DNA of 64,000 bases from Orychophragmus violaceus (lineage: Eukaryota; Streptophyta; Magnoliopsida; Brassicales; Brassicaceae), in contig CM058236.1 in the NCBI GenBank assembly GCA_030180135.1, positions 10,003,357 to 10,067,356 on the forward strand, read 5' to 3'. Below are positions 51,757 through 62,963 of this stretch, piece by piece. The position numbers and the translations under genes were made by a program. The notes below the pieces were generated by a model. The model saw only the letters and a program-made list of their open reading frames with translations, did no database searches and was not told where the DNA came from. Within the stretch, counting starts at the first letter, position 1; every line of letters begins with the position of its first letter.

Positions 51757-53247
51757 ACTCCCCAACACTTAGCCTTTGCTTGCCCTCAAGCAAAACAGAA
51801 AACCAAAATGAGGTGAAGAGGTTTGAAAACTTCAGAAACTCGTTTCATCTTAGAAGCACTACACTCAGATTCTCCTTAGTAAGCCACATGAAAAATGCAC
51901 CTGCAAACATCAAGACCAACATATACTTCCTCCACACTTGGCAACTGTCCCAAGTAAACTCTACAATCACATTCAAAGCATTCAAATTCACCCTACTGAC
52001 TTTTATAAGCTATTAAGTGCGGTCTCACCTAGGGAGTATCGATCAAAGAACACATGGATTCTTAGTCTGTTAGCACCTGACCACCATACTGTCTTTTTCT
52101 GGTTCCTTTCTTCTCTTTTCCCTTCCTTAGCAACTGATTTCTCCCAATTGGGTATCATTTTTTTTATCAGTGCTCTTCCCGCATTGGGGTGTACATTGGA
52201 CACATTCCATGGATGCACATGAGGTAATAGGGGTCACTATCACTCCCGCGACCACTTATGAGCTACTAGCTCATCCGCAGTTTATCTTTTGTTTTTCTTA
52301 CTTTAAGGAAGGGGAGAAGGGAACCATACATGAACAGGTTTACAAGTTGTGTCAGAACTAACAGAGGAATCCGACTCAATGTATACCAAGCCCCTAGGTG
52401 AGAAAAATTAAGTCAAGACTAAGGGTGAAGTCAGCAGTGATCCTCTGAATACCTGAAGGGATATGGGTTTCCTCAGTTAGGCTGATCTGTGTTGGGTTTT
52501 TTAACAATCTTAGATTCATCTGCAAGTTCATTCCAATGGTCACTTAGGTTCCTGCGAGTGTAGTAGTCTCCTCAAAAAGTCATAATTTCCTACTCAACTG
52601 TTTTGACTCAATAAAAAGTCAGGTTTTCTAACAGTCATAGATTCATATGCAAGCTCATTCCAATTGTCGCTTAGGTTCCTGCGAGTGTAGTAGTCTCCTC
52701 AAAAAGTCAGAATTTCCTACTCAACTGTTTTGACTCAATAAAAACAGACACAACTGACTCTAAGAAAAGAAAAAGATAATGTCAGTACTCCCTCCCCACA
52801 CTTGAAACACACTGTCCCCAGTGGTGTCAAGCTTAGGATTGGTAAAAGAAGAAAAATGGATTGGGATGTGTTAGGTTCTGCCGATTTTTACCTGTCTCGC
52901 AACTGCGTCGATCGCTGCACAGGACCACAACGATCGATGTAGTGCGATGGTGGCTGAAACGATCGACACACATGACCGTGTCGATCGTTGCACTACGATT
53001 TTGGTCGGATCATTCAAGCAGGCATCATCTAATTCGTGAGAAATCTCAAAACTAAACATGTATGCTGCAAATACCACAGACAACGCAAAAATCAAAGCAA
53101 ATGATAGTCATAGAAGTAAATACATCAATCCAAAAGCACAAGTACTTACAAAGACTCAAGAAAAACATCAAAAAGACTCAAGAAAAATGAAAAAGAAAGA
53201 GTAAAAAAGATGCAGAACCGAATGTCTAGGGAAACATCAAATCAGAA
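51757..53247 (-). other. Element F first 3' UTR
   Basis: Athila-type 3' UTR: hairpin 51775-51794 (TTTGCTTG/CAAGCAAA), conserved block 52013-52048, a local duplication (about 52480-52600 repeated at 52615-52740), CGATCG pairs at 52909-52987. No gene. Confidence 0.78.
52904..52992. repeat. CGATCG pairs, F after env-slot ORF
   Basis: Cores 52909/52931 and 52960/52982, both spacing 22. Confidence 0.88.
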
Positions 53248-54595
53248 TCAGAAACCCTCGCTCCCTGAAGTCTCATCATCGATACCAGCATATCGACGAT
53301 CGGAGCTACCAGATGTCGTAGGATTGGGAGAGCGTATGTGTCGTGGAGCAGGATTAGGCTGATGAACTGAAGGTTGTCGTCTGCAGGTGCAGCCACGCAT
53401 GAACTCCCAAATGCCCTTCAATTGGTCGTTCACCAGCCTCTGAAAATCACCCTTGGACATCTCAGCGGGGTCCATTGGCGGCTTGGGATATGGACCATGA
53501 TCGACATAAGTAGCAGCAGCAGGCGCAAGCGCATAAGATGTAGAAGCTTGTGAAGCGGACTCACCGAGAGGGTAAGCAACCGTAGGAACTCTATGCAGAT
53601 CATTCTTGTGAGGCTCAAAACTCAAGGCAGCCAATGTATCTATCTTAGCGAGCTCTGGTGCTGGAAGCTGCACACACCACTTACGCAAGCGTGCGTCATG
53701 GAAGACCCAAAGAGTGTCATCCTTCATCCATGTAGCGCTCTTCAAGTGAGAAAGATCCATCCACATCCTCGTGTTGTCACGCTCTCTCCCATCCATAGGG
53801 ATCCTGAAATGCTGAAAAATCGGAGTGAGCAGACTTCCCACATGAGCAGTCTTGTTGCCTTCGAATACCTTCTTCTTCAATGTGTACAGATGCTCAGCAA
53901 AGAGAGCTCCCAAATTAAGCTCTGGAACAAGATCACGCAATGCAGTCTCATCAAACAAGTCCCTCAAGCCAGTGTAAAGAACCATAAGCTCATGCTTCTT
54001 CATCTTATTAGCCTCAGACTTACATAGCAATGTGTAATCCATAATACGGACTACATATTTCAGCACTGGATGCCTGACAGACATCTGCTTTGAAGTTCAT
54101 GAGTTGTAGCGCTCATTCCCGATATGGTCCCAGAAGAACTGTGTGTTCGCGCTATCCCACTCACCATTTATAGAGCATCTAGTAGGCTTCACGCTAATCC
54201 ATAGATGCAGAAGATGTCTAGGAGAGAAATGCGGTCCCTGACTCCTAGACACATGAAAGTGAAGATCCCCTTTGAAGCTCTCTTGCGCATCGAGTTACTG
54301 TAGTACACCCTGCAAGTGGACAACAGCTGTCTCACCAAATCTGGATAGAGCTCATAGCTCCTCATGGGCATCGATCCTAGACCAATCCTCTGAACCAATC
54401 TCTGCACCTCCTCTGCAATGCCCATAATCTAACAGGTCCTGAAGTCAGCAAAGCGAGTGGGCTCAATATCCATATGCAGCCAAGCGTTGTAAAACAACGT
54501 GTCATACTCGTCTCACTGCTCAGAGATATCCCTGTCAGTACAATAAGATATCGAATCGAAGATTCTCTGAAAACTTGTGAAATCTGTCCATGCAA
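53248..54595 (-). pseudogene. Athila env-slot ORF, F copy, N-terminus deleted
   Basis: A 278-codon open frame (53248-54084) gives the C-terminal part: RHPVLKYVVRIMDYTLL, HVGSLLTPIFQHFRIPMD, FHDARLRKWCVQLPAPEL, then a low-complexity tail with two neighbouring Cys (GCTCRR). Upstream (54085-54595) homology to the E copy continues in shifted frames. The first hundred or so codons are missing, joined near 54545 to former spacer. Same family as 45873-47367. Confidence 0.62.
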
Positions 54596-54929
54596 GCACT
54601 AAAGCAACACGAAATCATCACCAACAACCTCAAATGAGCATCAATACACCATCAATCCATGAAAAACGTGACAAAATTCGAGCATTTTACCTTAGGGCCG
54701 AAATGAGAAACCAAGAGATTCAGGGCACATACCTCAAAATCAGTTGAAATGAATGATCTAAATGGAAGGAGGACGAGAAATCGAGGGGAATAGGCACTTG
54801 AATCAGTGAAAATGAGTAAGAATCGAAGGAATTAGGGATATGGGCGATTTGAGGGTTCTCAAGGCGAAATGAAGAAATAAAGAAGAAAGAAGAAGAAAAG
54901 AGAGTTAAAGGCACTTACCTCGCTCGTGA

Positions 54930-55158
54930 CTGCATCGATTGTCACAGAGAGTGAATCGATCGTTGCAGATCGCGATTAGTAGAACCGATTCGAACCAATC
55001 CAATTTCCGATTTGTAGCATGCTTACCTTTGATTTTTGATTCAACCGGGTGCGTCGATCGTTTCACAGGACCGCAACGATCGACACAAAGCGTTCTCCTT
55101 TCTTCGTATGATTTCCCCCCTGCATCGAACGTTGCACACGACCGCAACGAACAATGCA
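54930..55158. repeat. CGATCG pairs, F integrase-env spacer
   Basis: Cores 54936/54957, 55055/55077 and 55126/55148 (CGAACG/CGAACA); spacings 21, 22, 22. GCGATTT follows the outermost. Confidence 0.85.
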
Positions 55159-55327
55159 GTGCGATTTCCCAGTTTCCAGACTTCAGATCTATACGACTAA
55201 AAACACCAGAAACGAAAAACTAAAGTAAAATCCTAACAAAAACACCAAAATGAGTATGTACATATTAACCAGTGGGTCGCCTAACACTCAACGCTCTTTT
55301 TACGTCACTAGCTTGACTGTTCTGCAA

Positions 55328-58300
55328 TCAGGCAGAGGGTGCATCATCCAGAGGCAGAATTTGACCCCTTGGAATCTCGGCCTTAGCCCAATAATGCTTC
55401 ACCCTCTGTCCATTGATCGTGAACTTCTTACCTTCTGAGCTGATAAGAACAACAACACCATACGGACGCACCTCCTTGATCGCGAAAAGACCAGACCACC
55501 TAGAAAGCAACTTACCTGGAAACAATTGCAAACATGAGTTATACAAAAGTACATGATCATTAGTCTCAAATTGTTTGGAGACAATCTACCTGTCATGATA
55601 TGCCTTAGTCCTCTCTTTGTACATCTTTGAATTCTCATAGGCATTATGCCTAATCTCATCCAACTCATTCAGGTGCACCAATCTCCTCTTTGCTGCAGGC
55701 TTCAAGTCAAAGTTCATCTGCTTCACAGTCCATGCTGCCTTTTGCTCAAGCTCAACTGGAAGGTGGCTGGCTTTCCCATACAAAATATGAAACGGAGTAG
55801 TCCCAAGTGGCGTCTTAAACGCAGTTCTATAGGCCCATAACGCGTCATCCAGCTTTGCAGACCAATCCTTCCTCGTCTTCCCAACTGTCTTCTCCATGAT
55901 CTCCTTGATCTGTCTGTTAGAGACCTCAACTTGCCCACTAGTCTGAGGATGATAAGGAGTGGCAACTTAATGATGAACACAATGCTTCTGTAGTAGCTTC
56001 TCGAAGACCTTGTTGATTAAATGAGATCCTCCATCACTTATAACAATCCGAAGCACTCCAAAACTAGGGAAAATGATGGTCTTAAACAGCTTAAGTACCA
56101 CCGAAGAGTCATTGGTTGGACTAGCTATTTCTTCTACCCACTTAGACACATAGTCCACAACAACAAAAATGAACTTATTCCCATTAGATGAGGGAAAAGG
56201 ACCCATGAAATCAATGCCCTAGCAATCGAAAACCTCAACCTTAAGGATGAAATTCTGAGGCATCTCTTGCTTCTTACTAAACTTCCCTCTCCTATGATAG
56301 GCACCGCACTGAGAGACAAAAGAATGAGCGTCTCTGAACATAGTAGGCCACCAGAAGCCTGCTTGCAGAACCTTAGACACAGTCTTGAAAGTAGCAAAGT
56401 ATCCAGCATAATCTGATCCATGGCAATGAAATAGAACATCTGGAACCTCTGATTCTACAATGCATCTCCTGTAAATACAATCCGAACTATGCTTGCAGAG
56501 ATAGGGCTTGTCCCAATAGTATCTCCTTAGTTCTCTGAAGAAATTCTTCTTAGCATACCCCTTAAGCTCATCTTGTCCAGTCTCTGCAGCCAGGTAATTC
56601 ACAATATCCGCAAACCAGGGTCGATCGGTCGTCGAAACAGCATAAAGATCGATGTTGTATTGTCCAACTTCAACCTTGATAGGTTCTGGGTTCATAGGCG
56701 CATTGTGTCGATCGACGCGGGCCTGTGTGTGCATCGATCGTTGCCAAGGTGGCGTCGATTGATGCATGGCGCATAATCCGACAGTTCTGCAACTTCCTAT
56801 CTAAATCCGTCCTAAACACTGTCTCAATCAAATTGATGTTCTCCCCAGGAAAGAAATCATAAATGGGGACGTCTTCTTCAACCCTAATACTTGACAGATG
56901 GTCAGCAACTCCATTTTCAACTCCCTTCTTCTCTGTAACCTCAATGTAAAACTCTTGAAGAAGCAGAATCCATCTCAACAAACTTGGCTTAGCATCATTC
57001 TTCTGCATCAGATACTTCAGAGATAGATGATCAGTGTGCACTATCAGCTTAGATCCAACCAGATAGGGGTGAAATTTCTCAAAGGCAAAGACAACTGTCA
57101 GCAACTCCTTCTCTGTAGTGGCATAGTTTCTCTGTGCATAATCTAGTGTCCTGCTGACATAATAGATAACATGAAGTTTCTTGTCCTTCTTCTGCCCCAG
57201 AACAGCTCCTACAACAAAATCACTTGCAGCACACATGACCTCAAAAGGTAAATCTCAATATGGTGGCTGCACTATAGGAGCACTCACTAATGCTTGCTTG
57301 ATCTGTTCAAATGCAGTTTGGCAATCTGCAGTGGCCGCAAATCTCGCATCCTTACACAGCAAAGCAGTTATGGTCTAGCAATCTTACTGAAATATTTGGT
57401 GAACCTCCTATAGAACCCAGCATGTCTAAGAAAGCTCCTCACAGACTTCACATAATCAGGCGCCTGAAGGCTGGTCATAACCTCAATCTTATCGTGGTCT
57501 ACTTCGATTCCTGCTTCTGATACTTTGTGCCCAAGAACAATGCCATCTCTGACCATGAAATGACACTTCTCCCAATTAAGAACCAAGTTCTTTTCCTCAC
57601 ATCTAGCTAGCACTTTGAACAGATTATCCAAGCACTCATGATAAGATGACCCATAAACAGAAAAGTCATCCATGAACACCTCCATAAGGTCCTCAATCAT
57701 ATCAGTGAAAATGGACATCATACATCTCTAGAAGGTGGCTGGTGCATTACAAAGTCCAAAAGGCATCCTGCGGTATGAAAAAGTACCAACGGGACAAGTA
57801 AAAGTAGTCTTCTCCTGATCCTATGGATGGATGGGAATCTGAAAGAAACCAAAGTACCCATCGAGGAAGAAATAGTAAGGGTGATTAGCTAACCTCTTTA
57901 GCATCTGATCAATAAAAGGCAAGGGGAAATGATCTTTCCTGGTCGCAGCAATAAGCTTCATGTAGTTTATGCACATCCGGTGTCCAGTCACAGTCCTTGA
58001 AGGAATCAACTCATTCTTCTCATTCTTCACCATTGTAACACCTCCTTTCTTAGGTACAACATGCACTGGACTGACCCAATCGCTGTCAGAGATAGGATAG
58101 ATGATCCCAGCATCCAGTAGCGTCATAATCTCCTTCTTCACTACCTCCTTCAAATTCGGATTCAACCTCCTCTGATGCTCAACAGATGACTTAGTCTCAT
58201 CCTCAAAATGGATCCTATGCATACACAAATCCGGAGAGATACCTGAAATGTCATCAAGAGAATAGCCAAGAGCTTTGCGATACTTGCACAGCTTTCTCAG

Positions 58301-58465
58301 CAGTAAGGAAGTCTCTGCGTTGTTCACAGCAGCATTAATAATCACTGGATAGGTCGAATTAGGTCCAAGAAATGCGTACCTTAGCCCGGATGGAAGTTTC
58401 TTCAGCTCAATTTTCGGATCTTTATCTTCTACCCAATCGCTCACGACTTGCATCGGTCGATGCAC
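55328..58465 (-). pseudogene. Element F pol: RT, RNase H, integrase, broken
   Basis: RT begins near 58465 (LPSGLRYAFLGPNSTYPV), with VVPKKGG, LDGYFGFFQIPIHP and the catalytic FMDDFSVYG (about 57680). RNase H follows; its first Asp has become Ala (MCAASDF). Then a module linker, the integrase HHCC (HCHGSDYAGYFATFKT) and core (GPFPSS, VISDGGSHLINKVFE), and the tail KDWSAKLDDALWAYRTAFKT to a stop at 55328. Breaks: TAG twice in RT (near 57821 and 57730), a 1-nt deletion near 57371, and in the integrase TAG 56219-56221, a stop near 55967 and TAG near 55586. Gag and protease are absent upstream. Confidence 0.87.
56704..56766. repeat. CGATCG modules, F RNase H-integrase linker
   Basis: Cores 56709, 56735 and 56756 (CGATTG); the last two are 21 apart, the first is 26 from the second, off the usual spacing. 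Confidence 0.8.
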
Positions 58466-58530
58466 AAGACCGCGTCGATCGATTCAGTACGAGTGTGCTC
58501 GATTGATTCAAAGATGTATCGATCGATGCA
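58449..58530. repeat. CGATCG pairs at F gag-protease deletion junction
   Basis: Cores 58454/58476 and 58500/58520 (spacings 22, 20). The sequence matches the leader modules of the right half (62964-63046) and passes directly into the protease-RT linker. Confidence 0.88.
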
Positions 58531-58671
58531 CGTGTCTAAATCGCAAAACTGAAACAGGCAAAGAAGAAAGAAAAACAGAAATTAGTAACAAAAAACAAAA
58601 ATGAAAAACCTAGTCTAAACTCTAAACTCAAATCTATCGAAGACTCAAAAGAGTCCCCGGCAACGGCGCCA
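58531..58671 (-). other. Element F left-half leader and primer site
   Basis: Short leader with the tRNA-Asp primer site (58655-58671, TGGCGCCGTTGCCGGGG on the minus strand) next to the middle LTR. Confidence 0.85.
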
Positions 58672-58676
58672 AAACT

Positions 58677-59858
58677 TGATATGCTCAGAGTTTAATTCCC
58701 TAAGTTACACTGCAAGTGCACAGGCAAATGTAGTATGTAGGGGTCGAACCACAGAGACTCAAGAAATCTTACGATAGATTATAGAACGTCGAGTTAAACT
58801 AGGTGATGCAAATCAGAAATAATAAACAAAAGACAGTAAATAAATCAGCAAGCGAATCGGTATCAAATACTAAAAGCGTGAGGTGTAGGGAGTTCTCATG
58901 AAATCAAGTCAAGCAGCTCAAAAATCAGTCATGATCAAATTAAACACTGTTCTAGAACTCAAACACAGATGTAGAACTAACCAACTTTCGTTGCGAGAAT
59001 TCACTAAGTCTAAACCCTAGAAATCCAAATTTCTTTGCAATTCCTAACAGATTAAACTAGTCTTAAGTGCAGGTTTGATTTGTTCACAATTCAATTAAAC
59101 CAAATTTCTTTGCAGATAATTAAATTTCTCCACTAAATAGATCAGATTCTAAATCACACTTTCATGCCGATTTATAAACCTAAGTCTATATTCTAAAGGA
59201 TCAGATTAGAAACTAGTATTAAGCACAATTGGTTGAAGAACTAATCAAGTTATGAATCCTTAACTGATTGATTTAATCTAGCAAGTCATGAAATCCCTAA
59301 TGAGAATACCTAAACCTAACTATGAATCTGCTCAGTCATGATCAATGAAACATAAATCATAGTATGAATAAATTGCATTAATAAAAAGAGTAGAGAATAA
59401 AAGGGGTTCGAAATCTTCTCCAAAAGCAAAAGCAGTACAAGGTATGATCAGCCCCAAGCTCTCAAACTCTATCTAGCTAAAAGTAAGAATGTGTAAACTA
59501 AAAAGAAACACCAAAACCTAATTATAAAGTGCTAATCACGTCTTGGGTCTCTTCTGTAAATACTGGAACTTTTCGGGGCAAAACCGCAAATCCTGAAATC
59601 TTTCTTTAATGCGCTGGCGCGGGTCTGTGTCGATCGAAGCAAGGAAGAATCGATCGACACTCAGGTCGCTCCGATATAGTGCATTATGCTCCTTACGGCT
59701 TTAGCTCCTAAACTTGCGCAATAAACTCCAATATCTTCCAAAATCTTCCAAACGTGCATAAACCTAATAAACACCTGAAATGACTCAAAAGACACTACAA
59801 AAGACTCTAATATATACTTATATCATGGCTTTAAACAGGTAAAAACCATGATATATCA
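58677..59858 (-). repeat. Element F middle LTR, shared by both halves
   Basis: 1182 bp, TGATATGC to TATATCA. TATA-like box 59521-59529, CGATCG pair 102 bp upstream. Primer site on its left, polypurine tract on its right. Confidence 0.9.
59626..59661. repeat. CGATCG module pair, F middle LTR
   Basis: Cores 59631 and 59651, spacing 20. Confidence 0.88.
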
Positions 59859-60045
59859 ACTCCCCCACACTTAGCCTTTGCTTGCCCTCTAGCAAAACAG
59901 AAAACCAAAATGAGGTGAAGAGGTTTGAAAACTTCAAAAACTCGTTTCATCCTAGAAGCACTACACTCAGATTCCCCTTAGTAATCCACATGAAAAATGA
60001 ATCTGCAGACATCAAGACCAACATATACTTCCCCCACACTTTGCG
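59859..60045 (-). other. Element F second 3' UTR stub
   Basis: Only the first 187 bp of the 3' UTR survive, ending in the second CCCCCACACTT box, where they join RT sequence. The hairpin has one broken pair (CTAGCAAA). Confidence 0.8.
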
Positions 60046-60260
60046 TTACTTGCGCAGCTTGCTTAGCAATAAGGAAGTCTATGCGTTGTTCAAGAAAGAA
60101 TTAATAATCAATGGATATGTCAAATTAGGTCCAAGAAATGCGTACCTTAGCCCATATGGGAGTTGTTTCAGTTCGATTTTCGGAGCCTTTTCTTCTGCCC
60201 AGTCGGACGCGATCTGCGTCGATTGATGCCCAGGTGGTGTCGATCGATACAGCTGCTCGT
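60046..60260 (-). pseudogene. RT N-terminal stub, F right half
   Basis: Minus strand reads the protease-RT linker (module-encoded) and then APKIELKQLPYGLRYAFLGP, after which it is joined to the 3' UTR. RT, RNase H, integrase and the env-slot ORF are deleted. Confidence 0.8.
60215..60251. repeat. CGATCG module pair, protease-RT linker
   Basis: Cores CGATTG 60220 and CGATCG 60241, spacing 21. Confidence 0.85.
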
Positions 60261-61020
60261 TTTGTAGTTTCAATTGCATGACTTGCTCTGTTGAATCCAT
60301 CAATCTAGAATAACAGATAGCAGGTTCTTCTTCCAGATGCTCTAATTCCTGTACTGAGCTTAGCAGAGCTCTTTCCATCTGATCCTCAGCATGTGTCCTA
60401 TGAACGAATTCCTCTGCCAGATCACTGAGAGTGTCCACATAAAAGGTATGTCCATCGATGGTTGGTATCTACCAGCTTATCCATGTCAAAACTCATCTTC
60501 ATATTACTCACATTAAGAATGATAGTCCCCTTCTTGCAGTCAATCATCGCACCTGCGGTAGATAAGAATGGTCTACCCAAGAAAAGTGGATCCTTTGGTT
60601 CTTCTCCATACTGCAGAACCACAAAGTCTGTAGGGATCACACAGTTACCAATCCTGATTGGCACATCCTCCAACACTCCTTCAGGGATCCAGACAGTCCT
60701 GTCACCCAAAACAAATGAGATTCTAGTAGGCATGAAATCTGTTATCCCAAGCTTCTTAGAAACTGAGAAGGGCATAAGGTTCACACTTGAACCAAGATCA
60801 CACAATGACCTCTCAAATCTATCTCTGTAGATAGAACAATCCAACACAAAGCTCCATGGATCTTTTAGTTTCTCAGGAATCCTTCCTTGAATCACAGTAC
60901 TACATACCTCTAAGATCATCAATACACTTTCTTCGTCAGTCATGTTACCCGAAATCATGTCCTTGAGACATCTCTTCATCATAGGAGTAGTCTTTAGAGC
61001 ATCAATCAAAGGCACTCAAC
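60261..61020 (-). pseudogene. Athila protease region, F right half
   Basis: An open stretch (60422-61015) holds CSIYRDRFERSLCDLGSSVN (protease with DLG), then WIPEGVLEDVPIRIG and LGRPFLS, homologous to residues about 570-760 of the element A protein. It is out of frame with the RT stub downstream and separated from gag by broken sequence. Confidence 0.82.
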
Positions 61021-61217
61021 ACCTTATTCATTATCTCCTTGCATTTAGCCAACTGCAGCTCGTACTTAGACTTCCTTGGTTTTTAGGGAAGGGACCCTTA
61101 GGCTTGTAGACCCTTTCATCTGCCTTCTTCAGCTTTTCTGCGTCTGATTTATGTGCAGGGGGCTCAGGTGCAATGACCTATGTGTTGATATTAGGCTGAG
61201 TCTCTCGATCCATGTCC

Positions 61218-61253
61218 TGCGTCGATCGATACTGGGGTGCATCGGTCGGCGCA
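61218..61253. repeat. CGATCG module pair, F gag-protease linker
   Basis: Cores CGATCG 61223 and CGGTCG 61243, spacing 20. Linker frame broken around it (61021-61396). Confidence 0.82.
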
Positions 61254-61396
61254 CTCTGCAACTCGCGAATGTCATCTTCCATCTCCTAAATCTCAATGAT
61301 TTATTCCAAACTTAGACCCTTTTTCTGTTCAAGAACGACTTCCTTGCCACTTATCAACATAATTTCATTACATTGGTACTTTGGATTAGCATCATT

Positions 61397-62942
61397 TCAT
61401 CCAGGGAGAGATCCATCTTGCCTCTTTACACACCCAACAGTCTGTGAAACTTGAATATCCAATTTCTTCACATGAGTGCTTAAGGCATCAATCTTTCCAT
61501 TCAGATCCAAGTACAAAGCATTTATCTTTCCATTGAAGTCCAATGTACTCTTCTGTTGTCCTTCCAGAAGCTGCTCCAACAATCCCATCATCTTATCAGA
61601 CTACTTATTTTGAGGAGGAGCAAGTTGATATGATGAAGATCCATAGTTCTTGGTGAAGCTACTAGTGTTGTTTCCAGGGCTGATGTTACTTTGAAAAGGC
61701 TTCTGGTACTGAGGCTTAAGAGTGAAACCAGAGAAGTTTTGATTACCTATGACGGTATTTCTCTGTCCCATTCCATTGTAGTCACCTCTTCCTTGCTGAT
61801 TCCCATATATGTTCCCCTGAAAACCAGTTCCACCAATATAGTTCACATCCTCTTCCTCGCAGCCTTCTTCAGCATCAAATACCTCAACATCCTTAGCAAA
61901 ATGAACATTCTTCTTCTTCATCTTTGATATCGTCGAGCTATCAACCTTTCCACCAGATTTCTTCCTCTCCATATCATCATTCTTAGTGATATTACTACAC
62001 ACCAAGTTCTCAATCAGCTCCTTAGCTTGCTCTTGAGATTTAATGTTGAAGTTCCCATTGCTAGCAGCATCCAAAGCCATCTGATACCACAAATCAACAC
62101 CTCTGAAGAAAATGCCCAACAGCTGCACTTCAGAGAAACCATGATGAGGGCAATCTCTCTGGTAGATCTTAAACCTTACCCATGCCGCTTTCAAAGGCTC
62201 TGTAGGTCCATGTTTGAACTGTAGAAGATCCTCTCTCAGCTGATCAGATCTAGCATCATCATAAAAGTGTTTGATAAACTTCCTCGTAACTGCATCCCAA
62301 GTAGTCAGAGTCCCAGGTGGAATCTGCTTCAGCCAATTTGAAGCTTCTCCTCCAACAGAGTGTTCGAAAATCTTACAGTGCAGGAAGTCATAGCTCACTC
62401 CATTATCCTTCATTCCAGTAACCAAAGATTCAAACTTCTCTATATGATCCATAAGGTGCTAACGTGGGTGTCCATGAAAGAGTTGCTGTCCCACAAATGT
62501 ATAGTAAGAAGTCTTCAGCTCAAAGTCATTTCGTGCAATGTGAGGAGGTACAATCGCAGACCTATTAGCATAGAACTCATCAGGCCTGTTGTAATCAGCA
62601 AGGGTCCTCCCATTATGGGGATTAGGTGCATTAGGTGGTACTTCAACCCGTGGATTTCCTTGTCCACCTGCGCCTCCACCAGCACCATCATCCTGCGATT
62701 GTAAGCTCCTGAACAATCACGTTCCAATCAGCATCAAGTCTCTGATCACGCTCATTGCAGACATGGTTCTCTTCATCTCTCAGAATACCTTGTTCATCCC
62801 GAATAAGACTCACAGCATTCACATTCGCCATGTTAACCGGTTTCTGAGCTTTCATGTTTGTCCTTTCTAACCTTGCAAGCTCCCCAATTCTGAGAATCAA
62901 GAGTTCCTTGTCCGGATTACTTCTAGTTGTACGATTAGGCAT
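61397..62942 (-). pseudogene. Athila gag, F right half, broken
   Basis: Start at Met 62942 (MPNRTTRSN). TLADYNRPDEFYANRSA, MDHIEKFESLV, WDAVTRKFIKHFYDD and CPHHGFSEVQLLG match the capsid of element A; a Gly/Asn-rich stretch and the coiled coil (MMGLLEQLLEGQQKS...DIQVSQTVG) follow. Breaks: a frameshift near 62690-62716 and stops at about 62457 and 61598. The coding order equals A, so this half kept the gag-protease part the left half lost. Confidence 0.85.
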
Positions 62943-62963
62943 GCACTAACTGTTCACGGCTTA

